Of a stretch of DNA of 64,000 bases, positions 39,080 through 48,162 are shown piece by piece (positions within the stretch are counted from its first letter, which is position 1; each line of letters begins with the position of its first letter). The stretch comes from Bacteroidales bacterium. Lineage in GTDB: Bacteria > Bacteroidota > Bacteroidia > Bacteroidales > UBA10428. A program made the position numbers and the translations under genes. A model generated the notes under the pieces. That model was not told the origin of the DNA, did no database searches, and saw only the letters and a program-made list of their open reading frames with translations. The stretch spans positions 1 to 64,000 of the forward strand of contig JAFGOZ010000191.1 in assembly GCA_016926235.1 (NCBI GenBank), given 5' to 3'.

Positions 39080-39221
39080 CTATCTTAAATACTTTCACTT
39101 CTTTGTTACCATCGGTAACCTTTAGCATATAGGTTGCCGGTGGAAGCTGGCTCATGGTAAAGCTGGTTTCAGTGGTTGTAATTTCTTTGTTGTCCAATAA
39201 TTTTCCTGGAGAGAAATTCAT
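39075..39221 (-). pseudogene. Orphan C-terminal fragment of a T9SS sorting domain
   Basis: A 48-codon minus-strand frame translates as the last part of a type A T9SS sorting domain. It has KLLDNKEITTTE, then SFTMSQLPPATYMLKVTDG and the terminal KEVKVFKIV before the stop at 39075-39077. Functional cargos need a signal peptide and a passenger ahead of this domain. Upstream (39222-39580) the same frame is soon lost and nothing else coding is seen apart from the leader of the next gene. So this is the 3' stump of a deleted secreted-protein gene, in opposite orientation to the two PKD giants. Confidence 0.72.
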
Positions 39222-39580
39222 TTTAATCACTTTATACCTCTTATAAAAACTATCTCCCCCTCCCCTGCGAACGTTAGAAAAGAATTCCGTACTTCATTCT
39301 AACTTTATTCTAAATAAGAAGTTTATGTTAAAATACTGGCATCTGTGAATTTGATTTTGTATATTTATGTTTCAATATGTGATGGGTATGATGGTGCCAT
39401 TTAATAAATGGCGTATAAGGGAAGGGATACTGCTTAACGAAAACTAAAATGTACTTAATAATTACTTATTAGACTATTCTGACTTCTGTTTACTTCAAAA
39501 TGAATTTCTTATTTTTTAAAATAAATAGTATCTTTAGTATATTATAACTGAACATCTTGAAAAATAATAAACGAAATATC

Positions 39581-42500
39581 ATGAAAACCAACCTGAAAAA
39601 AACATTCCTGATTATTCACCTTATGGGCCTTTTTTCATTACCTGTAATGAGCCAGGGTGATCCTTATTCTATTGTTCTACCCTCTAACCCATGTAGTGGA
39701 GATGTTATAAGTTTTGAGTTTTTAGATGAAGGAAATGCTGATTCAGCTCATTGGGTATTAAATGGAAATCCCATGCTATCAAAGACAATGATTACGGAGA
39801 CAGTAATTTTACCGAGAGGAACTCATATTATATCAAATACTGTTTATTATAACGACTCCATCGGTAAGCATTACGCAGTTATGACTGTAAATGGCTTCCC
39901 CACCCGGTTTTTACCGGGTGACAACAGTGAATTTTGCCCGGGTGAGGAGGTCCAGTTCAAAGTAAATCCTTTGGATTTATCCGGTATTAGATGGACGGTT
40001 AATGGTAACTATTCCAGCCAGACAGATTTTACTTATATTTTCCCAAATGAAGGAACCTATATCGTATCTTTGGAAGGACAAAGTCCATCATGTGGAGCAG
40101 TACTCGATACCCTTCAACAATTAATTACAATAAAGAAAAGAGCGAAAGCAAATGCAAAACCAGCTCTTTTGTCCGAGGGACAGTTTTGTCCTATGGACAA
40201 AGTATTTTTCGAACATAATGGCAACCTCCAAAACGAGATATGGGACTTTGGCGATGGTGCTACTATACAAGGATATAGAAACCCGGGACATATTTATAAA
40301 AATCCGGGTAAATACACTGTAACACTTACAGCAGAAAATTTTTGCGGGGGTAGTGGAAAGGATTCTATGGAAGTGATCATCAACAATAATGCACCCGCGT
40401 ATGCAGATTTCACCTTTTCACCAGACAGAGAAGATTATTGCCCCTACGAACCCATAAAATTCTATGCCAAGGGTAGCGGAAAATATATTTGGGATTTTGA
40501 TGATGGCGGGGTCTCAACACAGGCCTTTCCAACACATGTATTTGGAGACAGTCTGAAAGTCTGGAATGTAAAGCTCCAGGTCACCAATTCCTGTGGTAAT
40601 AAAGCTTCTACCACAATACCAGTGTCAATTTCTAACAGTTATTACTCTGAAGCGAGTGTTGTGCCGTACTTTGACATATCCGATGCTGATCCCGATAATC
40701 CTATTTATTATATATGCAATGCAAAAACAATAAAACTTAATGCTTTCGAACCGGAACATGAAAACCTAACCTATCAATGGATTATTGAAAATCAAAATAC
40801 TTTTGAAATAGATACAGTAGCCGGCAAAAGTATTAGCTATCCTTTTGAATTGTATCCTTACAACATTCAGCTTGTTGCTAAAAACCTTTGCGGTAATGAG
40901 ACATCAGAATCCCGGTCCCTTGCTCTCATGGTAAATACAGAGATACAACCCTACCTGATGCCCGGTATATTTCCACAAAGGATTTGCCCCGGTGAAAGAG
41001 TATACTTCTGGGATGACGCCCTCACGCTCGATTCACCAACATTGCCCTACCGCTACTCTATCTATTTTGGAGAAGGCACACCTGCTATCAATTTCAGAAA
41101 TTTTGAAAATTTTGAAGAAGGGATATTAAGGTCCCACACATATAGTGATATCCAAGAGTATAACTTTTCTATGTTTGCCCTCAATGAGTGTGACAATTCA
41201 TCGGATACTACCTTTGGAATAATACAGGTAAGGGATGATTTACCGACAGAAGTGATGATACATAACAGCACACGTGACTGGGACGAGGATAACAATATAC
41301 TTAAGCCAATGGAAGATTGGTCAAAAAGGATCAACTCAACCGATAGAATATTGCGTGTAAATAGCATGCTTTATTTTATGAATGGTATTAATAATTCATA
41401 TTATTATATGATCTACGAAGGTGGAATATTTGGAATACCAGACAGGATGCCTGATGCTTATGTAAAAAGTATTCCTGTTAATCTTTATAGCTATGACACT
41501 GTTAGCATTTATATCCCTGAATACATTAATAGCGTAGGTGTTGCAGTTGGTTGGTATTGCGATAGTCTGCATCAGATGAAAAAACTACCAGACCAAATGA
41601 TTATACCGAATAATATGTATACTGGTCTCATTTATAACATTGATCTGGATCAAGATTCGATTGACTATGCTAATCCAGATAGTTTTTATGTATATTTAGA
41701 AGATGCCTGTCCACCCACAAACACGGCTGAATTAGTTGGGTTATGGAGAAATAAGGATGGAGATACATATACTTTCCTGATGTTTTCTGAAACATTGGAA
41801 TATGAAATCTATTCCTCAAAAAATCCTACCGGAATAGAAAAAGAAATGATATCCCAAGGTACTTATTCACCCACAAGTGCTGAATTTACTTTATATGATA
41901 ATACTTTATGCTTTGGGCTTGATGGTATTCATATGTATAATCTTGTAGTTGACACGTTGATGTTAATGTCACCATCCGATGGATGTTTTGAACGAAGCAG
42001 TGCCATCGAATACAGAAATTTTGAGCGGATACCGCAAACTCCGGCTGAATATGCAGTTTGTCCCGGTGATACGGTAAGATTCTCCATTTATGGCGGAGAC
42101 AGTTATTTATGGGATTTTGGCGATGGCCAGACATCGACTCAACCATTTCCGGCTCATGTTTATGATTCCAGTGGTATTTATTATGCTACATGTGCTGTTT
42201 CCAACAATTGCCTTAGAACAGATACTTTCCATACTATAGTAATTGTTAGTGAAGGCGTTTTACCTTTACTATCGTTTGATGCTGATAACTGGTTTCCAAA
42301 AGAAGATGAAAATGTAAAATTCTACTATGATAATGACTACCAGGATAACAGGTTTAAAGACTATGCATTTCATTGGGATTTTGGTGATGGTCTTTCTTCA
42401 TCAGCGAAGTATCCGGTTCATCAATATACAAATCCCGGCGTATATAATGTCAGGTTAAGTGTATCCAATAGTTGCGGAACAGTAATGTCTGATCCTAAGC

Positions 42501-45500
42501 CTATAATTGTCAATAAGGAATGTGATGTATATCCTCAATTTAAATTAGTAGCAGATACTGCAAACCCAAATAAAATATACTATTATAACACCTCTATTGG
42601 AGATATAACAAATGCAGGTTTCTGGAAATTTGATGACGGAAATATAATACCCCGTAAGCCTGGCATTTATTATAAAATCCTTGAAAACGGGCCTCATACA
42701 GCATGTCTGTGGGTAGTTAAAAGTGATACTTCATGCACGGATTACCTCTGTAAAGATTTTATAGTAGGTATGGTAGAATGTAATGCTGATTTTACATACG
42801 ATATAAATTCCACATTAAATGAAGTATTCTTTACCAATACCTCAATTAACACTACCAATTACTACTGGGAATTCGGAGATGGCACCACTTCTATTTTGCA
42901 AAATCCGACAAAAAAATATAAAACACCGGGTTATTACCACGTAGTACTCACAGCATCGAATACCAGCTGTACCTCAATTAAAGATGAGTGGATTCAGGTT
43001 GGAGAAGACGTTTCAAGTTGTGTGGCAGATTTCTGGTACACTTTGGATGCCAATGACAGCACAATTGTTCATTTCCATAACAGTTCCATAACGCAAGGCC
43101 AGATTGTAAAAGGTTATTACGATTTTGGAGACGGAAGCTTTGCATATGAAGCTGACCCAACACACAAGTACAGTGCACCCGGAATATACAAAGTATGCGC
43201 AGGATTTACTGATAATAATGGCTGCCAGGCTCGTATATGCAAGCCGGTAAATGCAGGCAACGAGGATTGCTACGCAGATTTCTTCGTTATACACAGCAGG
43301 GTAAATTCTTCTGCCACATTTGTTGCCGATAGTATAGGCGAAGCTGAATTTTTCTGGGATTTTGGAGATGGATCCACTGCCGAAGGCAGAATTGCAAGCC
43401 ATCTATATAGTGAGCCAGGGTACTACCCTGTTTGCCTGAATGTAGTAAATGCTTCAGTTAATTGTTTTGTTGAAATGTGTAAAGATGTGCAAATATCAGG
43501 TGACACATCCGTTTCTCTCTGTCATGTAAATTTAAGCTATACAATAGATCCTGCAACACGAACAGTTAATTTCAGCAGCAACTCAGGAGCTTCATTTACC
43601 AACTGGTTATGGGACTTTGGTGATGGTACAATATCTACAGCAAAAGACACAAGTCATCAGTATGCAGCAGATGGTGTATACCCTGTTTGCTTATATGCTT
43701 ATGATGATATAACCGGTTGTTTTGATGACGACTGCAAATCTATTGTTATAACCGGCCTTAACACGGGAGAACAACTTACAGCAGATTTTTCAGCCATTAA
43801 TATTCCAGGGACTATGAGGGTTAAATACAAAAACAGGTCGCAGGGTAATATAACCAATAAATACTGGACATTTGGCGATGGCACATTTGACCTGGGTTTA
43901 ACAGGCGATACTGTAAGCCATATTTTCCCTGATTATGGACTGTGGAACTCATGCCTTATTGTAGCGAATAGCTCAACATTTAATGCAAATAGAAAATGTA
44001 AACGTGTATTTGTGGGAGATGCTTCTATATGCAGGCTCAATGCAGACTTTAGTATGATGGTAATACCAGATGACCTTTCTGTTAATTTCATTGACAAATC
44101 CACTGGTGGCGCATACAGATGGTTCTGGAATTTTGGCGATGGAAATAGTTCAAACAGAAGAAAACCATCTCATACATATGAAAAACCCGGATTATATCTT
44201 GTAACTCTTTCGGTACAGGATACAACAGGTAACTGCATCGACAATGCATCCAAATTTGTTCAGGTCGGACAGTCAGATTGTATGGCCCGTTTTGAATATT
44301 CTGTGAATACTTCAACTTATTCAGTCAGATTCAAAAACATATCACGGGGCAATATAACCGGCTATCAATGGGATTTTGGTGATGGAGGAAGTTCAACTTT
44401 ACCTGCACCGCTTCATATATTTACTCCGGGTAATTACACGGTATCCTTAACAATATCAAGCGATGCCGGTTGTGTGGATCAGTATTTTGAAAACATTCAG
44501 GTTGGACTTATTCCCTGCGATGCATCCTTCACTGTGCATGTTGACACTACCAACAGAGCATTTTTCAATAATAAGGTGCTGGGTGGAGTAAACAAACTAC
44601 TGTGGATATTTGGAGATGGGGCAGTATCTGAGAAGAATGATCCTGTGCACAAATATAATTTCCCCGGAATCTATACAGTAGGGTTATACGCATATACCGG
44701 TACTTGTACCGATTATTCAGAAGAAACAATAATTGTCGGGGCCAGGGATGGAGACATGCAGGCATTCTTTACACAAACTGTTGACGAAAATAATCTCACT
44801 GTAAAATTCTTTGACCGGTCAATAGGTACAGATGGTAGTACCACTTACTTATGGGATTTTGGAGATACAACAACATCAACAGATCAAAATCCGGTAAAGA
44901 CATATACCGAAGGAGGATATTACTTTGTATGCCTGACTGTTATCGGACAGGATGGTATGCAAAACACAACATGTAAAATGGTGAAAGTTGCACCTCCGGC
45001 CTCAAAAGACTGCTTGGCAGATTTCTTCTATACAGTTGACTCGGCAGCATTATCCGGAACATTTACCAGTGCCTCATATGGGGTAACTCCAACCACAACC
45101 TATAGATGGATATTTGGTGATGAAATTTTAGACGGCAATAGCTCAGAATCATTTAGTTTTGACTCAGCCGGTTTTTATAATGTAGGATTGATTATAAATA
45201 ACAGGCTTACTAATTGTGAAAGTGCTGAATATAAACTCGTAAATGTTGGTATGGGAGATCAGGGTATAAGAGCAAGCTTTGTTTATACTTTAGATACAAG
45301 CAACCTGAAATCCGGAGGATATCCTGTCGATATGGTTGGAGTATCAAGTCCTCCCAGACCAGCAAAATTTAGCTGGGATTTTGGTGATATGAAAAAGGCC
45401 GGTGGATTATCAACAACTAGTCGTGTAAGGCATATATATGCTTTGGCAGGAACCTATATACCCTGCTATATCGTTGAAGATCCTCAAACAGGAGAAACTG

Positions 45501-45817
45501 ACGAGTATTGTCAGATAATTAATGTAGGATCAAATAGTGTAAACAATTTACTCTCAGGCATTTTACTATTTGATAATAATCCTAATCCTTTCAGTGAATA
45601 TACAAGAATAAGCTATTCGACCTCAGAAAGTATGTATATTGAACTTGTAGTATTGGACAATCTTGGAAGAGAAATCTCCACTTTGATAAAAACCACTAAA
45701 CAAGCAGGATCATATGAATATTTGTGGGATACTTCTGATCTTACAGAAGGAGTATATTACTTGAGGTTAAGCACATCGAAAGGATGGACAAAAACAAGAA
45801 TGGTAGTAAAAAAATAG
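39581..45817 (+). CDS. Second giant PKD-repeat protein with embedded lipocalin-like domain and T9SS sorting domain
   Basis: About 2078 aa from the ATG at 39581, which starts a proper signal peptide (MKTNLKKTFLIIHLMG, cleavage near VMSQG). The frame is open to a TTG at 39557, but that adds a non-leader extension. Domain order mirrors the first giant: early PKD repeats, a beta domain, a lipocalin-like stretch at about 716-818 (LVGLWRNKDGDTYTFL to FERSSAIEYRNFERIP), then about a dozen PKD repeats and a type A T9SS domain (NPNPFSEYTRISY, TEGVYYLRLST). The segment SGGYPVDMVGVSSPPRPA just before the last PKD repeat is identical in both proteins. It is shorter than its paralog by some repeats. Probable surface adhesin or fibre. 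Confidence 0.9.
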   Translation: MKTNLKKTFLIIHLMGLFSLPVMSQGDPYSIVLPSNPCSGDVISFEFLDEGNADSAHWVLNGNPMLSKTMITETVILPRGTHIISNTVYYNDSIGKHYAVMTVNGFPTRFLPGDNSEFCPGEEVQFKVNPLDLSGIRWTVNGNYSSQTDFTYIFPNEGTYIVSLEGQSPSCGAVLDTLQQLITIKKRAKANAKPALLSEGQFCPMDKVFFEHNGNLQNEIWDFGDGATIQGYRNPGHIYKNPGKYTVTLTAENFCGGSGKDSMEVIINNNAPAYADFTFSPDREDYCPYEPIKFYAKGSGKYIWDFDDGGVSTQAFPTHVFGDSLKVWNVKLQVTNSCGNKASTTIPVSISNSYYSEASVVPYFDISDADPDNPIYYICNAKTIKLNAFEPEHENLTYQWIIENQNTFEIDTVAGKSISYPFELYPYNIQLVAKNLCGNETSESRSLALMVNTEIQPYLMPGIFPQRICPGERVYFWDDALTLDSPTLPYRYSIYFGEGTPAINFRNFENFEEGILRSHTYSDIQEYNFSMFALNECDNSSDTTFGIIQVRDDLPTEVMIHNSTRDWDEDNNILKPMEDWSKRINSTDRILRVNSMLYFMNGINNSYYYMIYEGGIFGIPDRMPDAYVKSIPVNLYSYDTVSIYIPEYINSVGVAVGWYCDSLHQMKKLPDQMIIPNNMYTGLIYNIDLDQDSIDYANPDSFYVYLEDACPPTNTAELVGLWRNKDGDTYTFLMFSETLEYEIYSSKNPTGIEKEMISQGTYSPTSAEFTLYDNTLCFGLDGIHMYNLVVDTLMLMSPSDGCFERSSAIEYRNFERIPQTPAEYAVCPGDTVRFSIYGGDSYLWDFGDGQTSTQPFPAHVYDSSGIYYATCAVSNNCLRTDTFHTIVIVSEGVLPLLSFDADNWFPKEDENVKFYYDNDYQDNRFKDYAFHWDFGDGLSSSAKYPVHQYTNPGVYNVRLSVSNSCGTVMSDPKPIIVNKECDVYPQFKLVADTANPNKIYYYNTSIGDITNAGFWKFDDGNIIPRKPGIYYKILENGPHTACLWVVKSDTSCTDYLCKDFIVGMVECNADFTYDINSTLNEVFFTNTSINTTNYYWEFGDGTTSILQNPTKKYKTPGYYHVVLTASNTSCTSIKDEWIQVGEDVSSCVADFWYTLDANDSTIVHFHNSSITQGQIVKGYYDFGDGSFAYEADPTHKYSAPGIYKVCAGFTDNNGCQARICKPVNAGNEDCYADFFVIHSRVNSSATFVADSIGEAEFFWDFGDGSTAEGRIASHLYSEPGYYPVCLNVVNASVNCFVEMCKDVQISGDTSVSLCHVNLSYTIDPATRTVNFSSNSGASFTNWLWDFGDGTISTAKDTSHQYAADGVYPVCLYAYDDITGCFDDDCKSIVITGLNTGEQLTADFSAINIPGTMRVKYKNRSQGNITNKYWTFGDGTFDLGLTGDTVSHIFPDYGLWNSCLIVANSSTFNANRKCKRVFVGDASICRLNADFSMMVIPDDLSVNFIDKSTGGAYRWFWNFGDGNSSNRRKPSHTYEKPGLYLVTLSVQDTTGNCIDNASKFVQVGQSDCMARFEYSVNTSTYSVRFKNISRGNITGYQWDFGDGGSSTLPAPLHIFTPGNYTVSLTISSDAGCVDQYFENIQVGLIPCDASFTVHVDTTNRAFFNNKVLGGVNKLLWIFGDGAVSEKNDPVHKYNFPGIYTVGLYAYTGTCTDYSEETIIVGARDGDMQAFFTQTVDENNLTVKFFDRSIGTDGSTTYLWDFGDTTTSTDQNPVKTYTEGGYYFVCLTVIGQDGMQNTTCKMVKVAPPASKDCLADFFYTVDSAALSGTFTSASYGVTPTTTYRWIFGDEILDGNSSESFSFDSAGFYNVGLIINNRLTNCESAEYKLVNVGMGDQGIRASFVYTLDTSNLKSGGYPVDMVGVSSPPRPAKFSWDFGDMKKAGGLSTTSRVRHIYALAGTYIPCYIVEDPQTGETDEYCQIINVGSNSVNNLLSGILLFDNNPNPFSEYTRISYSTSESMYIELVVLDNLGREISTLIKTTKQAGSYEYLWDTSDLTEGVYYLRLSTSKGWTKTRMVVKK

Positions 45818-45832
45818 AAGGTAAATAGTAAT

Positions 45833-45871
45833 AAAAAAAAGGCTGCCTAAATACTTTGTGCAGCCTTTTTT
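45833..45871. terminator. Bidirectional intrinsic terminator (PKD gene / tRNA)
   Basis: A-run, stem GGCTGC (45841-45846) / GCAGCC (45860-45865), T-run. It functions on the plus strand for the PKD giant and on the minus strand immediately after the tRNA 3' end at 45873. Confidence 0.88.
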
Positions 45872-45872
45872 G

Positions 45873-45946
45873 TAGCGAGAGGCGGGATTGAACCGCCGAC
45901 CTCATGATTATGAATCATGCGCTCTAACCTGCTGAGCTACCTCGCC
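45873..45946 (-). tRNA. tRNA-Met (CAT anticodon)
   Basis: 74-nt cloverleaf on the minus strand. Acceptor GGCGAGG pairs with TCTCGCT (two G-U pairs). D-arm AGCTCAGCAGGTTAGAGC. Anticodon loop TTCATAA with CAT at 45910-45912 on a CATGA/TCATG stem. T-arm GGCGG-TTCAATC-CCGCC. CCA is not encoded. The anticodon stem lacks the three G-C pairs of initiators, so it is elongator Met. The alternative is tRNA-Ile2 with lysidine at C34, which cannot be excluded by eye. Confidence 0.93.
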
Positions 45947-45987
45947 ATCCGTACATTGACAATTATTGAACTATCAATTTGGGAGTG

Positions 45988-45995
45988 CAAATATA
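45988..45995 (-). promoter_or_regulatory. Putative -7 promoter box for the tRNA
   Basis: On the minus strand TATATTTG matches TAnnTTTG, 42 bp before the tRNA 5' end. A poly-T stretch rather than TTTG occupies the -33 zone. The rest of the gap up to 46217 is AT-rich without a visible gene. Confidence 0.5.
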
Positions 45996-46217
45996 GTGTT
46001 TTCTTATAAAAAAAAAGATTTTTAGAAAATTTATTGTGTATATATTTAAGTATATAATATGATCAGTTTTAGTACTATATAATAGTAATCTTTAATGGAT
46101 GAAAACATGATATATTAAGGTTTTTAAATAAAATCACCTATCTATAAACAGTAAAATTTTTTTCCTTAACTTTTTTTTATATATTGCAAAGCAAGTGAAA
46201 ACAAAATTGATTTTTGG

Positions 46218-46595
46218 ATGAAGAAGAAATATGAGTTAGAATTTACAATAAACTCCTCCCCAAAAGTACTATATAATCGGTTAAGTACACCGGGAGGCCT
46301 CTCTGAATGGTTTGCTGATGACGTAAATATTAAGGGAAAGACTTATACTTTTATTTGGAATGGCACCGAAGAAACTGCCCAACTAGTTCAAAAGAAAGAA
46401 AATATATTTATCCGTTTTCAATGGACCAATGAAGAATATTCTGATACTTTTTTTGAGTTCCGCATTACTTCCGATGAATTAACCGGGGATGTTTCATTGC
46501 TTATCATCGATTATGCAGATGACGATGAAAAAGATGATGCTGTAGATTTGTGGAATACGCAGGTTGCCGAATTAAAGCATGTATTGGGTTTATAA
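46218..46595 (+). CDS. START-like (AHSA1-type) domain protein
   Basis: 125-aa cytoplasmic protein with an all-domain START/Bet v1-like helix-grip pattern. It begins YELEFTINSSPKVLYNRLSTPGGLSEWFADDV, the classic AHSA1 opening with the 'P..LY..L..P..L..WFA' signature. It continues through antiparallel strands and ends with a long helix (AVDLWNTQVAELKHVLGL). Such small acidic proteins are conserved in Bacteroidota; the ligand is unknown. It lies 75 bp before the LptF/LptG-type permease on the same strand. Confidence 0.85.
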   Translation: MKKKYELEFTINSSPKVLYNRLSTPGGLSEWFADDVNIKGKTYTFIWNGTEETAQLVQKKENIFIRFQWTNEEYSDTFFEFRITSDELTGDVSLLIIDYADDDEKDDAVDLWNTQVAELKHVLGL

Positions 46596-46670
46596 TCCTT
46601 CGATTTTCTATATAATATCCTCCCACATTATACGTTTTTATTTATATTTGGCGTTGAATTTGCTAATGGA

Positions 46671-48149
46671 ATGAAAAAAATACATCTTTTTCTATTAAAA
46701 TCTTTTATAGGTCCGTTTCTTCTTACCTTTTTCCTGGTTACGTTCCTCCTGTTAATGCAATTTTTATGGAAATATATCGACGATTTAGTAGGTAAAGGAT
46801 TAGAAATTCCGGTCATTGCAGAACTTTTGTTATATACCTCTGCCAGCCTGGTCCCTATGGCCCTGCCTTTGGCAATATTATTAGCAGCATTAATGACATT
46901 TGGGAACCTGGGGGAAAACTATGAATTAATTGCCCTTAAGTCCTCGGGCGTTTCCCTTCAAAAAATAATGCGGCCATTAATAATTACCACCATACTACTT
47001 GCCATTGGAGCCTTTTTCTTCTCAAATTATGCTTTGCCTTTTACGAACCTAAAAATGCGATCACTCCTCTATGATATCCAAAGACAACGACCTGAATTAC
47101 AAATTAAGGAAGGGGTTTTTTATAATGGCATAGATGGTTACAGTATTAAAATTGGGAAAAGGAATCAAAAGACTAATCTTCTATATGATATTAAAATTTA
47201 TGATCATACAGAAAAAAGGGGAAACACAAATGTTACTGTTGCCGATTCAGGCTATATGATGATGACAGGTGATGAAGGGAATCTCATACTCACTCTTTAC
47301 AGTGGATATAGCTATAATGATTTAAAAGAAAGTTCGCGTGCAAGAAACATGAGACGATTCCCTTTCAGGCGCGACAAATTCGAAAAACAGATAACTATAC
47401 TTCAACTTACAGGTTTTGGTTTTACCAAATCTGATGAATCTATTTATAAAAGTAACTATCAGATGATGAACCTTTCACAACTTAAGTTATTTGAAGATAG
47501 TATTCAAAAAACCGTCAACTTCCAGAAAAACAACCTGAACAGAAACATACAGGAAAAACAGATACAAACTACCAAAAGAAGTATAGTCACCCTTGATTCA
47601 AATAGAATTGCAGAAATAAAAAAGCAAAATGCATCTTTGGAAACAGATAGTCTTGTAGCCAGCTTAAATATCTTTGAACAACGCAGGATCTATGACAGAG
47701 CTTTGCAATTGGCACGCAATAAAAAAAGCCAAATCAGGTCATCATTTGCAGCCATTGATTTCCAGGAAAGGAAAATGCGTAAATATCAAATTGAATGGCA
47801 CAGAAAATTCACTCTCTCTTTTGCATGTTTGGTATTCTTCTTTATCGGGGCACCATTGGGAGCTATTATTCGAAAAGGCGGACTTGGTATGCCGGTTATA
47901 GTCTCTGTTCTGTTTTTTGTTTTCTACTACATTCTGTCTCTTACTGGAGAAAAATTCGTAAGGGAAGGAGTTCTTGCTGACTATCAGGGAATGTGGTTAT
48001 CTTCTCTCATACTCTTCATCACAGGAGCATTTCTAACTTACAAAGCAACCACAGATTCTGTAATGTTCAATATCGATACCTATTTTATTTTCTTTAAGCG
48101 GGTTTGGACTTTTATTTCAAAGCATACGTTAAAGAAATTCTGGAAATAG
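46671..48149 (+). CDS. LptF/LptG family permease (YjgP/YjgQ)
   Basis: Inner-membrane subunit of the LPS transport ABC system. 492 aa, longer than the usual 360-400 because the periplasmic region is extended. N-terminal helices about 10-125 include the coupling segment GENYELIALKSSGVSLQKIM that contacts LptB. The periplasmic beta-jellyroll is followed by a charged, Gln/Lys-rich helical insertion (about 265-365), then three C-terminal helices. Bacteroidota usually have two such genes; only one is here and whether it is LptF or LptG cannot be told. It precedes two glycosyltransferase genes 13 bp away, consistent with envelope polysaccharide assembly. Confidence 0.92.
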   Translation: MKKIHLFLLKSFIGPFLLTFFLVTFLLLMQFLWKYIDDLVGKGLEIPVIAELLLYTSASLVPMALPLAILLAALMTFGNLGENYELIALKSSGVSLQKIMRPLIITTILLAIGAFFFSNYALPFTNLKMRSLLYDIQRQRPELQIKEGVFYNGIDGYSIKIGKRNQKTNLLYDIKIYDHTEKRGNTNVTVADSGYMMMTGDEGNLILTLYSGYSYNDLKESSRARNMRRFPFRRDKFEKQITILQLTGFGFTKSDESIYKSNYQMMNLSQLKLFEDSIQKTVNFQKNNLNRNIQEKQIQTTKRSIVTLDSNRIAEIKKQNASLETDSLVASLNIFEQRRIYDRALQLARNKKSQIRSSFAAIDFQERKMRKYQIEWHRKFTLSFACLVFFFIGAPLGAIIRKGGLGMPVIVSVLFFVFYYILSLTGEKFVREGVLADYQGMWLSSLILFITGAFLTYKATTDSVMFNIDTYFIFFKRVWTFISKHTLKKFWK

Positions 48150-48162
48150 CAAGCCTCTGTTT

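Noticed and set aside
38735..39088. 117-aa plus-strand ORF over the 21-bp array (and the 90-aa minus-strand ORF at 38681-38953)
   Set aside because: Both frames are open simply because the 21-bp unit is a multiple of 3 and contains no stop codon. Composition is low-complexity on both strands and neither has a leader, promoter or flanking domain. Kept as a repeat.
39557..39580. TTG start for the second PKD giant
   Set aside because: The ATG at 39581 begins a standard signal peptide; the eight residues added by the TTG start are charged and would spoil the leader.
45873..45946. Initiator tRNA-fMet
   Set aside because: The anticodon stem lacks the three consecutive G-C pairs of initiators and position 1 is a G-U pair, not the C-A mismatch, so elongator Met (or Ile2) is preferred.
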